Counted from the stretch's first letter, positions 11,566-23,689 are shown. The stretch: DNA of 60,000 nt from Symsagittifera roscoffensis (GCF_963678635.1 NC_087062.1:14621789-14681788), one strand, 5' to 3'. The notes: generated by a model not told the origin, from the sequence alone. Made by a program: numbers and translations.

Positions 11566-13660
11566 CTGCATACAACGCATCACCAAGAACTTTGCAAAAG
11601 GGTCCAACTCCACCAACAGGCCAACAAGCCCAGCTCCTTCACAACTATGACCGGTAACACCCGAAACAAACGTACTGCCCAACGCAACACAATCTAAACT
11701 AGCGCCCCCAGCAATGACTGCAGCCCCCTTGGACCCCTGGAAAGCTATTCGGTTAACTGAAACCAAGAACTTGAAATTAAAATATACGACATATTTAAAA
11801 ATTTCGCTATCTGGAAACCGCGCTTCCTAGTTCTAAGCAAGAAGAAGCCCGGTTTGCAGTTCATAGAAATAGTGAACCAGCAGCTGTAGTCATTAGTAGA
11901 AGTAACAACAAATTCTAACGTCGCAATGAAAGCAGCAATGATTCTTTCTCATCTGCTGCTCCCCAAAACTAAATCAGAAACCAACGGATCAAATTCCAAA
12001 ACTCTGAGCCGCCGCATAATTTTATGGAAGCAAAGCCTACTAGACGAAATTTCAGAGAAGCGAAAGCTCTCCAAATTTGGCGTTCAAATCAGAAAACAAG
12101 GAAGTCAAGCAATTCGATACACTAATTAGTACAGGCAAAAAATCTGCCGCGATTGGCTGCCTTTCAGACAAGAAAACAAAATGACTACTTCACCTAAACA
12201 AAGTGAATGAAGGAAAAACAGTCCTTAGTATCCTGAAAGAAAAACATACCCGAGCCAAAACAGCGAGTACAAACTATATAACTGATGTAAGTGAAGACAC
12301 AATGCCATATCACCCCTCTATATTCGAATAAATAAGCGCAGAGACAGTTCAAAAATCAACCCTGAAAATGCACGAAAGCCACGGTCATTCAGGTCTAGAT
12401 ACGTAAAAAGGGAGAAAGATAGTAACTCACTTCAACCAGACATCCATTGAGCTATGCGAAACAATTGCAAAGCTATCCTATACAGTAGCAAGTAAAGTCC
12501 TTCCCCATGAAAAACTAATTGCGTACAACTCTTGTCAATTGATACCTCTGGACAAAAATCCCGGGGTACGGCTCATTGGTATAGGCGAGGTTCTGAGAGC
12601 AATAATTGGCAAAACAATCACCTAATCTGTAAAACAGACCTTAAGAATCTCGGAAAAAATTCCAACTCTGCTTAGACCAGAAATGTGGAATCGAATTGCT
12701 ATCCACAGCTTGAGGAACGAGTTTGAGAAACCGGAAACGGACGCCATACTACTTATTGATGCATAAAATGCCTTCAACTCGCTCAATGGAGAACTTGTTA
12801 TGAAAATGTAGAAATTTTTTGTCCAGCGCTGCAAAATGCGCTGGCCAACTCATATAAACATCCCTCAAGTTTATATGTCAATAACACGGTTTTGAAATCT
12901 ACCGAAGGCGACACACCGCAAGGTAATTCCATCGCAATGGCTATGTACGGAATGGTGATAATCCCACTGATTGAGCTCCTGCAGAAACCAAATTTCACCC
13001 AAAAATGGGACGCAGATGACGAAAGCGCTGCAGGTGATCTTAAGAGTCTCCGCGCAATACTGGACAAACTAGACGTGCACGGAAAGGCTTTCGGACACAA
13101 AGTGAAGCCTTCCGAGTGTCAACTCAATGTAAAGGAAAACCGACGGAAAAGCGCCATACAAGTTTTCGAAGGCACAAATTTTATTTTGGTAGACGGTTTT
13201 AGAGTCCTTGGATAGTATATAGGAATACCATTAGCATGCGATAATTACATGGAAAGCGAAGTTGAAAACACAGCTACCATAACTGAAAAGCTTTCCAAAA
13301 CAGCTAAAACATCACCACAAAATGCATACACAAAAGGAGTTGAAAAAGAATTAAGCTTTCTAACCATTTCAGCATTTAAGAAAATGGATGAAATTGAGAA
13401 AATTGTCAGCAGCACTGTCCCAAAGGTGGATACACTCACCTAATAACAATGAAATTCGCAATACCTTTGCGACACTCCTGGGTAAAGTATGCCATGATGT
13501 TGAAATAGAGCCGAAACTTCAATCGTTGGAAGGCGAAAGCTTTCTCAATGAAACAACCACTACTGAAGATGACGCTCGACTTGACATCAAGGCAAATGGA
13601 CTCTGGAGAGACCGATTCAGCCGAACCTTTTCGATGTAAAAACTTTCAACCCACAAGCTA
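11566..13660 (+). pseudogene. Retrotransposon reverse transcriptase, copy A (decayed)
   Basis: The translation in several frames shows 'LIPLDKNPGVRLIGIGEVLR', 'DAILLIDA.NAFNSLNGEL', 'STEGDTPQGNSIAMAMYGM', 'WDADDESAAGDLKSLR' and 'KTSPQNAYTKGVEKELSFL'. These are hallmarks of a family of animal retroelement RTs in which motif 4 reads EGxTQGDxxAMAMYxL and the catalytic box is W-x-ADD. I cannot place the family firmly (DIRS-like or another non-LTR group). In-frame stops shared with copy B (for example in 'DA*NAF') predate the duplication. Further stops at about 12330 and 12405 are unique to this copy. Confidence 0.65.
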
Positions 13661-13779
13661 AATCGTGCCCCTAAACTTTATCTGACGCCTACAAATATCG
13701 TGAGAGTATCAAAACGTTAAATTTCAAACAACGAAGAACTCTGGATGTGGACACAGTGGCTTTGTTGCGCCAATTTTGG

Positions 13780-14245
13780 CGTGTACCGGAGGAGCAGCAC
13801 CAGGCTCTACAAAAACCCAGGGAATTCAATACCAATACCGAACTGAATCATCAATACCGATACCAACACCAAATTCAAACTCAGTCAATACCTCAATACT
13901 TTGATACAATACCTCGAAACTTTTGCAAAAACTTTGAAAACTCGTGTTAGCCAAAATCACGAAACGTTTGAAACACGAAACATTTTGGATCGAAATGTCT
14001 TGCATGAGTTCTCTTTAATTTTCTATTTTTTGTATATATGTACAACGAACGTAATGAATTCAATACTATTTTTAGTAAGCTTTTTTGTTCAAATAGAGAC
14101 GATTTGAGACAATTCACAACACCAAGAACCTGGTAGTGGTATTGACAGAATCAGGTATTGGTATTGATCACTACCAATACCAAAACCAAGAACCTGGTAT
14201 TTTTCCTTACCAATACCTGATTCTGTCAATACCACTACCAGTTTT
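13780..14245. repeat. AATACC-rich tract with a perfect 34-bp inverted repeat
   Basis: 13825-13915 is rich in 'caataccga'-type repeats. Arms at 14130-14163 and 14208-14241 are perfect reverse complements over 34 bp, separated by 44 bp that itself contains 'ctaccaatacc' repeats. The same structure is kept in copy B at 21680-21713/21758-21791. Confidence 0.85.
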
Positions 14246-14984
14246 TTCGCGGTACTAATTTCCCTGCAAAAACCATCCAGAAACTAGCAAAGAAACTAAG
14301 CGAAAAACTGAACGAATCATACTCGGTCACAATAAAATTTATAAGAACAAAAATAAGTTTTGCACTTCTGAGGAGTGCAATTCTCTGCCTTAGGGGATGC
14401 AAAAAACTTAAAAACTTATCCAACATAGACTATTCTATCTGTGATATAATCGAGGAGGGTAGATTTTAATTGACAATTTTCTGCATGCTTTAAAATCGAC
14501 GCGATTAATTCATGATTTTGCCGATATATGTATATTGCGTTGGTACGGCCCTATCTAACCTGTGCACGTACCGTCGCATGACGGCAGGGCCCATTTTAAT
14601 TGACTTTAAAAAAAAACAATGATTTTAGTGAAGGTTATTATACAATAAGAGTTGACTTTAAGTGCGCAATTCATCATCACTGCTAAAAAGACAGAAATTT
14701 GTGATCTGCAATAACGAATACCTTCTAGTTTTAAACGTTGATTTTGTTAGATTTTTTAGCTGTTGATCTAGTTTTATAAATTGTGTTAATCTGCTATATA
14801 TTTGAATGCAGGATTCACTATCTCCCCATGTTTAAGCTTTTTCAACGTCTTATTTTTGCATGTTTAACAGAGTTTTTTTTCACGTTTAAGCTATATTGTA
14901 TATTGCAATGGTTAAGGTTTTTTTTCAATTCTCTTGTTTAAATTCAGTGTTTATTTCATCAAGTTTGAAACTAATAACCCAATA
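14246..14984. other. AT-rich spacer of copy A, nothing recognised
   Basis: No convincing coding region or RNA gene. It matches 21792-22524 in copy B with few differences. Short ORFs here are not conserved in a way that suggests coding. Confidence 0.4.
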
Positions 14985-16260
14985 GTAGGATACTGTCAGA
15001 AATTTCCCAGGTTTCGCAATTCTAATAACCAAATCCTGTTAGTTTACGAGATAGGCAATTTTCGAGATTGTTCAAAAACTTCTAGAAAATTTAATTTTAA
15101 TAAATTTCTCAATTCCTGTAGTTGGGTGCTGTCAGGGTGCTCTCAGGGGTTGGGAATCTTGCCTCCAATTTTCACTTCTCAAATCCTTGTAGTTTTCGAG
15201 AAATGACGGTTTTTCTGATTTTTTCAAAAAAATTTCAAAAAAACTTAAATGTTAAAATTTTTCAAAACTTTGAAGATCTCAATCCTTTAATTGGAATCTG
15301 TGAGGGTACTCTCAGGGGGTTGCGAACCTTGCCTCTGAATATGGCTGCTCAAATTATTGTAGTTTTTGAGATAGAAATTTTTCAGAAAACTTAATTATAA
15401 AAAGTTTCGCTAAACTTGAAATTATTATCTCTGTAGTGAGGATCTGTCAGGGTACTCTCAGAAGTTGCGAGTGTTGCCTTTCAGTATGACTGCTCAAATC
15501 CTTGTAATTTCCGAGATATGACGTTTTTTATGATTTTCAAAATTCAAAAATTTTCAGAAAACCTAAAGATAAAAAATGAAATTATCATCTCTTGAAATTA
15601 TCATCTCTGTAGTGATGATAATTTCAAGAGAACTTAAAATTATCATCTCTGTAGTGAGGATCTAACAAAATAATTCGTTAAAGTTAAATTCCCAACCCTG
15701 GAGTTATGTACTTTAAGAGATTGCGAATGTTGCCATCAAAAAGGACTGCTCAATTCTTATTAGTTTTCGAGATGTGAATTTTTTCTGGTTTTCAAAAAAA
15801 ATAGCTCTTTTAGAAAACTTAAGGTGAAGTTTATCAAAATTTGAGTTTCCCAACGTTGTAGTTGGGTACTGTAAGAGTACTCTCAGGAGTTGCAAATCTT
15901 GCGTCCAAATGCGACTGCTCAATTGCTTTCAGTTTCCCAGATGTGACGTTTCTTAATTCATTACAAACTTAGATATTAAAAAAATGTCATAAATTTTTAT
16001 GGTTTTTCAAAATTTGAATTAAAAAAAAACGAATGAAAAACTTTACAAAATTTGCAGCTACTCTCAGGAGTTGCAATCTTGCTTCCAATTGCGACTGCAA
16101 AGAACTTTTATAAAACTTCACGAAACTTTATGGTTCTTCAAAATTTGTTTAAAAAACTGGATTAAAAAACTTTGCAAAATTTTTAATAATGAACCCTGTA
16201 ATTGGGTGCTGTCAGAGTACACTCGAAGAATTTTTTTTGCTGTTGTTAAAAATTCGAAGC
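14985..16260. repeat. Degenerate minisatellite, ~145-170 bp units
   Basis: Roughly eight diverged units. Each carries 'ttgggtactgt(c/a)agggtactctcagg.gttgc.aatcttgcc', then 'actgctcaa.tcttgtagttttcgagatatgacg', then a T-rich and A-rich tail with 'aaaacttaa'. Units start near 14985, 15120, 15285, 15430, 15705, 15855, 16050 and 16195. An extra local duplication of 'gaaattatcatctctgtagtga' lies at 15580-15660. The matching arrays in copy B are at 22525-22805 and 47167-48190. Confidence 0.75.
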
Positions 16261-16956
16261 ACCGGAGGTGCAGTACACGCTAGTTCTAAATTAAAGATGT
16301 CAATCATAATTGGAAATTTCTCAAAATTGCTTTAAAAACCATCTATTTTCTTTGAAATTCAAAATTTGGATCTCGGTTCTAGTCTCAGCTGGATCTTGTT
16401 AAGTGGGCATGAAATTGAGTTTTTTTGCAGGACCAATTGAGTCGTCTGACCTTTGCTTGTTTGCGCAAGTTTATCGGCCCTTGTTCCGAAGAAGGGTTTT
16501 TCGTCGGATATATACAATTCTGTTTTTAGAAATGACGATCATCGCTCCCCATGTGTTATGTAATTATACCAACTTGGGTTTTGATTAAGTTTTTTTTGTT
16601 CCGATCAATGAAATTGGGGAGGAATTTTGTATTCGGGTGTTTTAGTTATTTTCAACGCAAAATTAGATACCACAATTAATTGTCGGATTAGGTCGAGTGA
16701 TATGTAAATTTGAAGCCCCTTCAGTCTTGATTAGAACGGAACGGAACGACTTTAACAATTTGTGGAAAAATTGCCCTGGGAGGAAAGGGTTTAAAAGTTT
16801 TGAGATTTAGTTTAATTTTGAGCGAGTAACGCGATCGAGTAACGTTCATCTTATGAAATAATAAAACTTGGTGGAAATAGTTTAGTTTTAATTAAGCCAG
16901 TTTTTTTTTTTAGGTTTCTGCAATTTTGTTTGAAATCCTTTCAAGTTGATGGTTAC
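16261..16956. other. 3' part of copy A, nothing recognised
   Basis: Begins with a small hairpin (GCACC-GGA-GGTGC near 16258) and otherwise shows no coding or RNA gene. Position 16521/16531 is the empty-site equivalent of the LINE insertion at 48453-53785. The segment ends at 16956, where LINE RT sequence starts abruptly. Confidence 0.4.
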
Positions 16957-17697
16957 CTGAAAAAGAACATCTTATCTCTTGCTGCTAAAAACCGTAAACT
17001 CAATGCGTACGTAGGATATGTATTAATTGCATCATTACATTGGATATGCTTGGTTCGCGAACAAAACTGAAAGTAAACAAATAGAACGTTTCATAGAAAA
17101 GCAACTATCTGGATAAATGGCAATTTGGATAAGAGCTAAAAACAAATAAACCATCAGATACAGGTACCATACCTAATTCTAGAAGTTGCGCCCCCCTTCA
17201 GTACCAGAGAACTGTGATCGAAGGAACTGTTCACCGGGTTTTCCGCTGGACAACAACATGGGAAGTTTATGATAAAGCGATGGAAATCGACCGTAAACAT
17301 TGGTTGGATAATCAATATCCGAAAAAATTGATCGTCTTAGGTTGTATCGCAAGCCCTTGACAAGATCATCAGGGAGGGCAAAAACAAAAAGAAGATGGTT
17401 GAGAAAAAGAAGCGCTGTGATTATAGCAGAAATTCACCACCCATCTTGATAGTTCAAAATTGGGGGAATCGCAGTCAGACATTAGCAAAAAAATTGCTGT
17501 ACAGACTTGAGTGTTGTGTGTACAGTGGTGTACAGACTTAAATGTTGTGTGTGCAAATTCATCTATCTTGGCCAGGCGGTACGACATTTCACTACAAGGA
17601 TTGAGGAACACCGAAAAGAGGATACCCCAGTTGGACAGGATATATGGCAGTGTGGCAGCGACGATTTGAGAAGTAGGGAGCAGACAATAAGTCTCCA
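16957..17697 (+). pseudogene. LINE RT thumb plus Penelope-like GIY-YIG segment, fourth copy
   Basis: Starts in the RT thumb ('LKKNILSLAAKNRKLNAYV') and continues into the GIY-YIG segment: 'DNQYPKKLIV', and 'KFIYLGQAVRHFTTRIEEHRK' within the open stretch 17507-17761. Compared with the other copies, the end of the nuclease domain is cut short by a deletion at about 17660 (from 'CGSD' directly to 'DLRSREQT'). It is the right-hand remainder of the composite unit interrupted by copy A. Confidence 0.65.
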
Positions 17698-17970
17698 GTT
17701 CCAGAATCGAAAAATTTCGGCTAAAACAAAAAATTGTGAATTAACTTACATATTAGCATGAAATTAGCGACAAAATGAAATTATAAAAACAAAAAAGGTG
17801 TAAAGTCTCAGTAATTGGTGACTAAATGAATGAAATTGTTACATAATTTTAGTAATAATTGTGAAGTTATGATCGGTTAAGTTTATAAGTTTTGAAAAAA
17901 TGATGTGTATGACACTTTATACAATCTTTGATCGTTTTGTACAGATAGTTTAGGTTTTTAAAAACTGAAG
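17698..17970. other. AT-rich spacer, nothing recognised
   Basis: No ORF or RNA gene that I can support. Confidence 0.3.
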
Positions 17971-18246
17971 ATGCTCAAAAATGTGCGAAAACGTTCGTTT
18001 GGATTTACAATTTTTAACGCATTCCCATTTAAACAAAGACTAACTGAGTTGAGATTGCTTCCATTATCGTATTACTTTAAACTACATGATCTGTTAGTGC
18101 TAGTATCAATGTTGAAAGGCAGCTACAACATCAAACTAACGACAAAATTGAATAAGAAACCCAATGACGATCTTTTATTAACAAAACAAAATGATCTAAC
18201 ATCGATATCAAAAACTCGAACAAGAAAGGCTGACAAAAATGTTTAA
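17971..18246 (+). pseudogene. LINE ORF2 C-terminal remnant (91 aa)
   Basis: Open stretch with 'LTELRLLPLSYYFKLHDLLVL' and 'LKGSYNIKLTTK'. This resembles the C-terminus of CR1/L2-type LINE ORF2 proteins, where a 'RL..L.LLPL..R....DL.....L.G' helical block follows the RT thumb. Nothing upstream continues it in frame. It is probably the 3' end of an otherwise lost LINE. Confidence 0.5.
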
Positions 18247-18548
18247 TAAAACAACCATTCTTTTATTGAATATAATACGAAAAAAAAAGGAAATATCGAC
18301 CTCGAACAAATTAACAAACCATACCTAACAAAATTATACGGGGTTACTTCTACAAAGAATACTCTGAAGTCAACTTAAGTTTCTGGTCTTTTATATGCAA
18401 CTCTGGACATTGCAACCCGGTGCAGAAAGTCAGCTCAGCCACCAATTGGCGGTTGCAAACCTTTGTGTGAAACACAGAAGCTTAAGTTCTTTCTCTTTTT
18501 CGAGACAATTCATTCAGTGGATTCTCTGTTGAACAATCTGGTGAGTAT
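18247..18548. other. Spacer before SGNH-like remnant
   Basis: Starts with 'aataaaacaaccattctttt', which could be the 3' end of the preceding LINE remnant. No conserved gene is seen. It may include the decayed 5' part of the element that follows. Confidence 0.3.
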
Positions 18549-19041
18549 TTGTCAATGAACTTACCAGAACTTGCCGCTACTGTCTCGCGCTACCCCTCGC
18601 AGAAACTCAACTGTGTTGCTATAGTAGCTGGCTGTAGTGATAACTCATCTACGGTTTCAGACTTTGCTAATGATTGGAGATTTTTCATAAAATTGGTAAT
18701 TCGTAAGCTTAACCCAAATGTGCTTGTTATCCCCGAAACCATCCTCTCTGCAAAAAATCACTTCATAAACAGAAAATTTGGTGCTCTCAATAATTCTTTC
18801 TTTCGCCATTAGAAACACATTTTACCACTCAAGAATCCGAATTTTTTCCCCCAATCTAAACGCCAATTTTAATGCTACTATAATTTGTAAGGATGGTATT
18901 CATTTTTGTTTCTATAACAAGAAAATTTTCAGTTTATTGTTCGCTCAGCTAAATTGTTTATTTTCGCTGCCAAATTATGGCCAATCAAACGCACTGCTAT
19001 TTGAGACCGCTACCTCCGAAAAAAAAGTATATGGTGTGTAA
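18549..19041 (+). pseudogene. SGNH-hydrolase-like ORF remnant upstream of RT copy B
   Basis: Two overlapping open stretches (18549-18812 and 18778-19041) in different frames read as one protein with a frameshift near 18790. Visible signatures are 'VAGCSDNSS', which resembles block III (GxND) of SGNH hydrolases, and 'CKDGIHF', which resembles block V (DxxH). The nucleophile block is not clear. It lies directly upstream of RT copy B in the same orientation, so it is probably the accessory ORF of that retrotransposon. Copy A lacks it. Confidence 0.45.
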
Positions 19042-19059
19042 TTTGCAAAGCATACAGCC

Positions 19060-21220
19060 ATGCCTCATGTAGCAGACTACAGAGCAGCAAATCTTATTAT
19101 GATGGGTTTTCCTGCATACAACGCATCACCAAGAACTTTGCAAAAGGGTCCAACTCCACCAACAGGCCAACAAGCCCAGCTCCTTCACAACTCAAGAAGA
19201 AATATGACCGGTAACACCCAAAACAAACGTACTGCCCAACGCAACACAATCTAAACTAGCGCCCCCAGCAATGACTGCAGCCCCCTTGGACCCCTGGAAA
19301 GCTATTCGGTTAACTGAAACCAAGAACTTGAAATTAAAATATACGACATATTTAAAAATTTCGCTATCTGGAAACCGCGCTTCCTAGTTCTAAGCAAGAA
19401 GAAGCCCGGTTTGCAGTTCATAGAAATAGTGAACCAGCAGCTGTAGTCATTAGTAGAAGTAACAACAAATTCTAACGTCGCAATGAAAGCAGCAATGATT
19501 CTTTCTCATCTGCTGCTCCCCAAAACTAAATCAGAAACCAACGGATCAAATTCCAAAACTCTGAGCCGCCGCATAATTTTATGGAAGCAAAGCCTACTAG
19601 ACAAAATTTCAGAGAAGCAAAAGCTCTCCAAATTTGGCGTTCAAATCAGAAAACAAGGAAGTCAAGCAATTCGATACACTAATTAGTACAGGCAAAAAAT
19701 CTGCCGCGATTGGCTGCCTTTCAGACAAGAAAACAAAATGAGTACTTCACCTGAACAAAGTGAATGAAGGAAAAACAGTTCTTAGTATCCTGAAAGAAAA
19801 ACATACCCGAGCCAAAACAGCGAGTACAAACTATATAACTGATGTAAGTGAAGACACAATGCCATACCACCCCTCTATATTCGAAAAAATAAGCGCAGAG
19901 ACAGTTCGAAAATCAACCCTGAAAATGCACGAAAGCCACGGTCATTCAGGTCTAGATGCGTACAAAGGGAGAAAGATAGTAACTCACTTCAACCAGACAT
20001 CCATTGAGCTATGCGAAACAATTGCAAAGCTATCCTATACAGTAGCAAGTAAAGTCCTTCCCCATGAAAAACTAATTGCGTACAACTCTTGTCGCTTGAT
20101 ACCTCTGGAAAAAAATCCCGGGGTACGGCTCATTGGTATAGACGAGGTTCTGAGAGCAAGATTTGGCAAAACAATCCCCTAATCTGTAAAACAGACTTTA
20201 AGAATCTCGGAAAAAATTCCAACTCTGCTTAGACCAGAAATGTGGAATCGAATTGCTATCCACAGCTTGAGGAACGAGTTTGAGAAACCGGAAACGGACG
20301 CCATACTACTTATTGATGCATAAAATGCCTTCAACTCGCTCAATGGAGAACTTGCTATGAAAATGTAGAAATTTTTTGTCCAGCGCTGCAACATGCGCTG
20401 GCCAACTCATATAAACATCCCTCAAGTTTATATGTCAATAACACGGTTTTGACATCTACCGAAGGCGACACAACGCAAAGTGATTCCATCGCAATGGCTA
20501 TGTACGGAATGGCGATAATCCCACTGATTGAGCTCCTGCAGAAACCAAATGTCACCCAAAAATGGGACGCAGATGACGAAAGCGCTGCAGGTGATCTTAA
20601 GAGTCTCCGCGCAATACTGGACAAACTAGACGTGCACGGAAAGGCTTTCGGACACAAAGTGAAGCCTTCCGAGTGTCAACTCAATGTAAAGGAAAACCGA
20701 CACCAAAAGCGCCATACAAGTTTTCGAAGGCACAAATATTACTTTGGTAGACGGTTTTAGAGTCCTTGGATAGTATATAGGAATACCATTAGCATGCGAT
20801 AATTACATGGAAAGCGAAGTTGAAAACACAGCTACCATAACTGAAAAGCTTTCCAAAACAGCTAAAACATCACCACAAAATGCATACACAAAAGGAGTTG
20901 AAAAAGAATTAAGCTTTCTAACCATTTCAGCATTTAAGAAAATGGATGAAATTGAGAAAATTGTCAGCAGCACTGTCCCAAAGGTGGATACACTCACCTA
21001 ATAACAATGAAATTCGCAATACCTTTGCGACACTCCTGGACAAAGTATGCCATGATGTTGAAATAGAGCCGAAACTTCAATCGTTGGAAGGCGAAAGCTT
21101 TCTCAATGAAACAACCACTACTGAAGATGACGCTCGACTTGACATCAAGGCAAATGGACTCTGGAGAGACCGATTCAGCCGAACCTTTCGATGTAAAAAC
21201 TTTCAACCCACAAGCTAAAT
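19060..21220 (+). pseudogene. Retrotransposon reverse transcriptase, copy B
   Basis: Same protein as 11566-13660. It includes a gag-like N-terminal part (19483-19686), the 140-aa open stretch 19760-20182 ending in 'LIPLEKNPGVRLIGIDEVLR', 'LLIDA.NAFNSLNGELAMKM', 'STEGDTTQSDSIAMAMYGM', 'WDADDESAAGDLKSLRAILD' and 'KTSPQNAYTKGVEKELSFL'. Stops shared with copy A are present, but the copy A-specific stops near 12330 and 12405 are absent here, so this copy is closer to the ancestor. The Gln-Gly of motif 4 is altered to Gln-Ser. Confidence 0.65.
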
Positions 21221-22805
21221 CGTGCCCTAAAACTTTATCTGACGCCTACAAATATCGTGAGAGTATCAAAACGTTAAAATTCAAACAACGAAGAACTCTG
21301 GATGTGGACACAGTGGCTTTATTGCGCCAATTTTGGCGTGCACCGGAGGAGCAGCACAAGGCTCTACAAAAACCCAGGGAATTCAATACCGAACTGAATC
21401 ATCAATACCGATACCAACACCAAATTCAAACTCAGTCAATACCTCAATACTTTGATACAATACCTCAAAACTTTTGAAAAAACTTTGAAAACTCGTGTTA
21501 GCCAAAATCACGAAACGTTTGAAACACGAAACATTTTGGATCGAAATGTCTTGCATGAGTTCCTTTAATTTTCTTTTTTTTGTATATATGTACAACGAAC
21601 GTAATGAATTCAATACTATTTTTAGTAAGCTTTTTTGTTCAAATCGAGACGATTTGAGACAATTCACAACACCAAGAACCTGGTAGTGGTATTGACAGAA
21701 TCAGGTATTGGTATTGATCACTACCAATACCAAAACCAAGAACCTGGTATTTTTCCTTACCAATACCTGATTCTGTCAATACCACTACCAGTTTTTTCGC
21801 GGTACTAAATTCCCTGCAAAAACCATCCAGAAACTAGCAAAGAAACTAAGCGAAAAACTGAACGAATCATACTCGGTCCCAATAAAATTTATAAGAACAA
21901 AAATAAGTTTTGCACTTCTGAGGAGTGCAATCCTCTGCCTTAGGGGATGCAAAAAACTTAAAAATTTATCCAACATAGACTATTCTATCTGTGATGTAAT
22001 CGAGGAGAGTAGATTTTAATTGACAATTTTCTGCATGCTTTAAAAACGACGCGATTAATTCATGATTTTGCCGATATATATATAGCGTTGGTACGGCCCT
22101 ATCCAACCTGCGCACGTACCGTCGCATGACGGAAGGGCCCATTTTAATTGACTTTAAAAAAAACAATGATTTTAGTGAAGGTTATTATACAATAAGAGTT
22201 GACTTTAAGTGCGCAATTCATCATCACTGCTAAAAGCACAGAAATTTGTGATCTGCAATAACGAATACCTTCTAGTTTTAAACGTTGATTTTGTTAGATT
22301 TTCTAGCTGTTGATCTAGTTTTATAAATTGTGTTAATCTATTATATATTTGAATGCAGGCTTCACTATCTCCCCATGTTTAAGCTTTTTCAACGTTTTAT
22401 TTTTGCATGTTTAACAGAGTTTTTTTCACGTTTAAGCTATATTGTATATTGCAATGGTTAAGGTTTTTTTTCAATTCTCTAGTTTAAATTCAGTGTTTAT
22501 TTCATCAAGTTTGAAACTAGCAACCCAATAGTAGGATACTGTCAGAAATTTCCCAGGTTTTGCAATTCTAATAACCAAATCCTGTTAGTTTACGAGATAG
22601 GCAATTTTCGAGATTGTTCAAAAATTTCTAGAAAATTTAATTTTAATAAATTTCTCAATTCCTGTAGTTCGGTGCTGTCAGGGTACTCTCAGGGGTTTGG
22701 AATCTTGCCTCCAATTTTCACTTCTCAAATCCTTGTAGTTTTCGAGAAATGACGGTTTTTCTGATTTTTTCAAAAAATTTCAAAAAAAACTTAAATGTTA
22801 AAAAT
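19112..22805. repeat. Segment copy B, left part
   Basis: Matches 11566-15258 at an offset of about 7546 bp and ends exactly at the 5' LTR of the 24-kb element. The right parts are at 47167-48452 and 53786-54210. Confidence 0.85.
21680..21791. repeat. Perfect 34-bp inverted repeat, copy B
   Basis: Arms 21680-21713 and 21758-21791 are reverse complements and match the copy A structure at 14130-14241. Perfect pairing has been kept in both copies. Confidence 0.8.
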
Positions 22806-23689
22806 TGTGCCATTCTGCCGGATGACACAGCACAACCTTCCCGCGACCGAAAAAAAAGTGACTAAAGGCCTTATGAACAAAAAAGTGTTGCGACGGAGGG
22901 TCAGAATGTTCTGGAATTTTTATTTTTAAAATTTCGATCGGAAGAAGAACATTTCTGAGAAATAGAAAAAAGACGGCCATTTTGAATAAAAAAGACGAAA
23001 ATCAGAACCACGATATAGATTGTGAAGAACAGTTGTATCAGAGACAGAAAAACACTGAGCCTCTTATCGTGGCAAGAACACACGATAAGGACCTTAGCGA
23101 CAGATATTTGTGGAGACGGAGGCTTCAGTGGGGGGAAGAGAAATACCACGGAACCCTCCCGGGACACGAAATATAGGAGATAAGAGTGTTATCTCAAGAA
23201 AATCACGGGAGCGGAGGCTTGGTCCCCCAGAGACTGTTATATGTGGAGGGACTGGGTAAACTGACTATAACAGCTGCTGTAATGTCCTAGATCTTAATTA
23301 ACACCGTTATTATTTAATATTTCAGAGCATGAGTAGATAGAAAAAGGAAAGGGTCAATCCATCTCCAATGGGTTTAATATAAAACTGTCGCACAAAAACA
23401 TATAGAAATAGGTGGTTCGAGCCGTGTTTTTAATGACAATCACGTAGTCTGAGGATCCGAGACTCAGCTATGTGGTTGTGTTCGCATGCAAACGAAAGCT
23501 GATCAAAAGTCGTTTGACTGATGGCCTAAAAATGGTAACTTTTTACTTTGCCCTAGACAGACCAGAAAATCAACTGGCAAGGTCGAGACGGTGAAAAACG
23601 AGTAGAATTAAGGTAACTGACGCCTGCCAGTCGTTAATAGGTACTTTTTCTACGCTCCGTCGCTGTGTGATATTTGGGCGAATGTTACA
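22806..23689 (+). repeat. 5' LTR (884 bp)
   Basis: Direct repeat of 46284-47166. It starts TGTGCCATTC and ends GTTACA, giving TGT...ACA inverted ends. By eye I find one substitution (near 23052) and one 1-bp indel (near 23672) between the LTRs. The last base is uncertain by one position because the left LTR is followed by 't' and the target begins with 'a'. Confidence 0.93.
23378..23384 (+). promoter_or_regulatory. Candidate TATA box in 5' LTR
   Basis: TATAAAA about 306 bp before the LTR end, a plausible place for the U3/R transition. It is repeated in the 3' LTR at 46856-46862. Assigned from the sequence match alone. Confidence 0.4.

Larger units (their letters stand above)
11566..16956. 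repeat. Segment copy A (uninterrupted version of the region at 19112-54210)
   Basis: 11566-15258 matches 19112-22805, 15255-16521 matches 47167-48452, and 16531-16956 matches 53786-54210, all in the same orientation. The segment therefore exists twice, and only the right-hand copy was later split by an LTR element and a LINE. Copy A sits inside a composite LINE unit (ORF1 to the left, RT thumb to the right). It holds an RT pseudogene, a perfect inverted repeat and a degenerate minisatellite. Confidence 0.85.
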
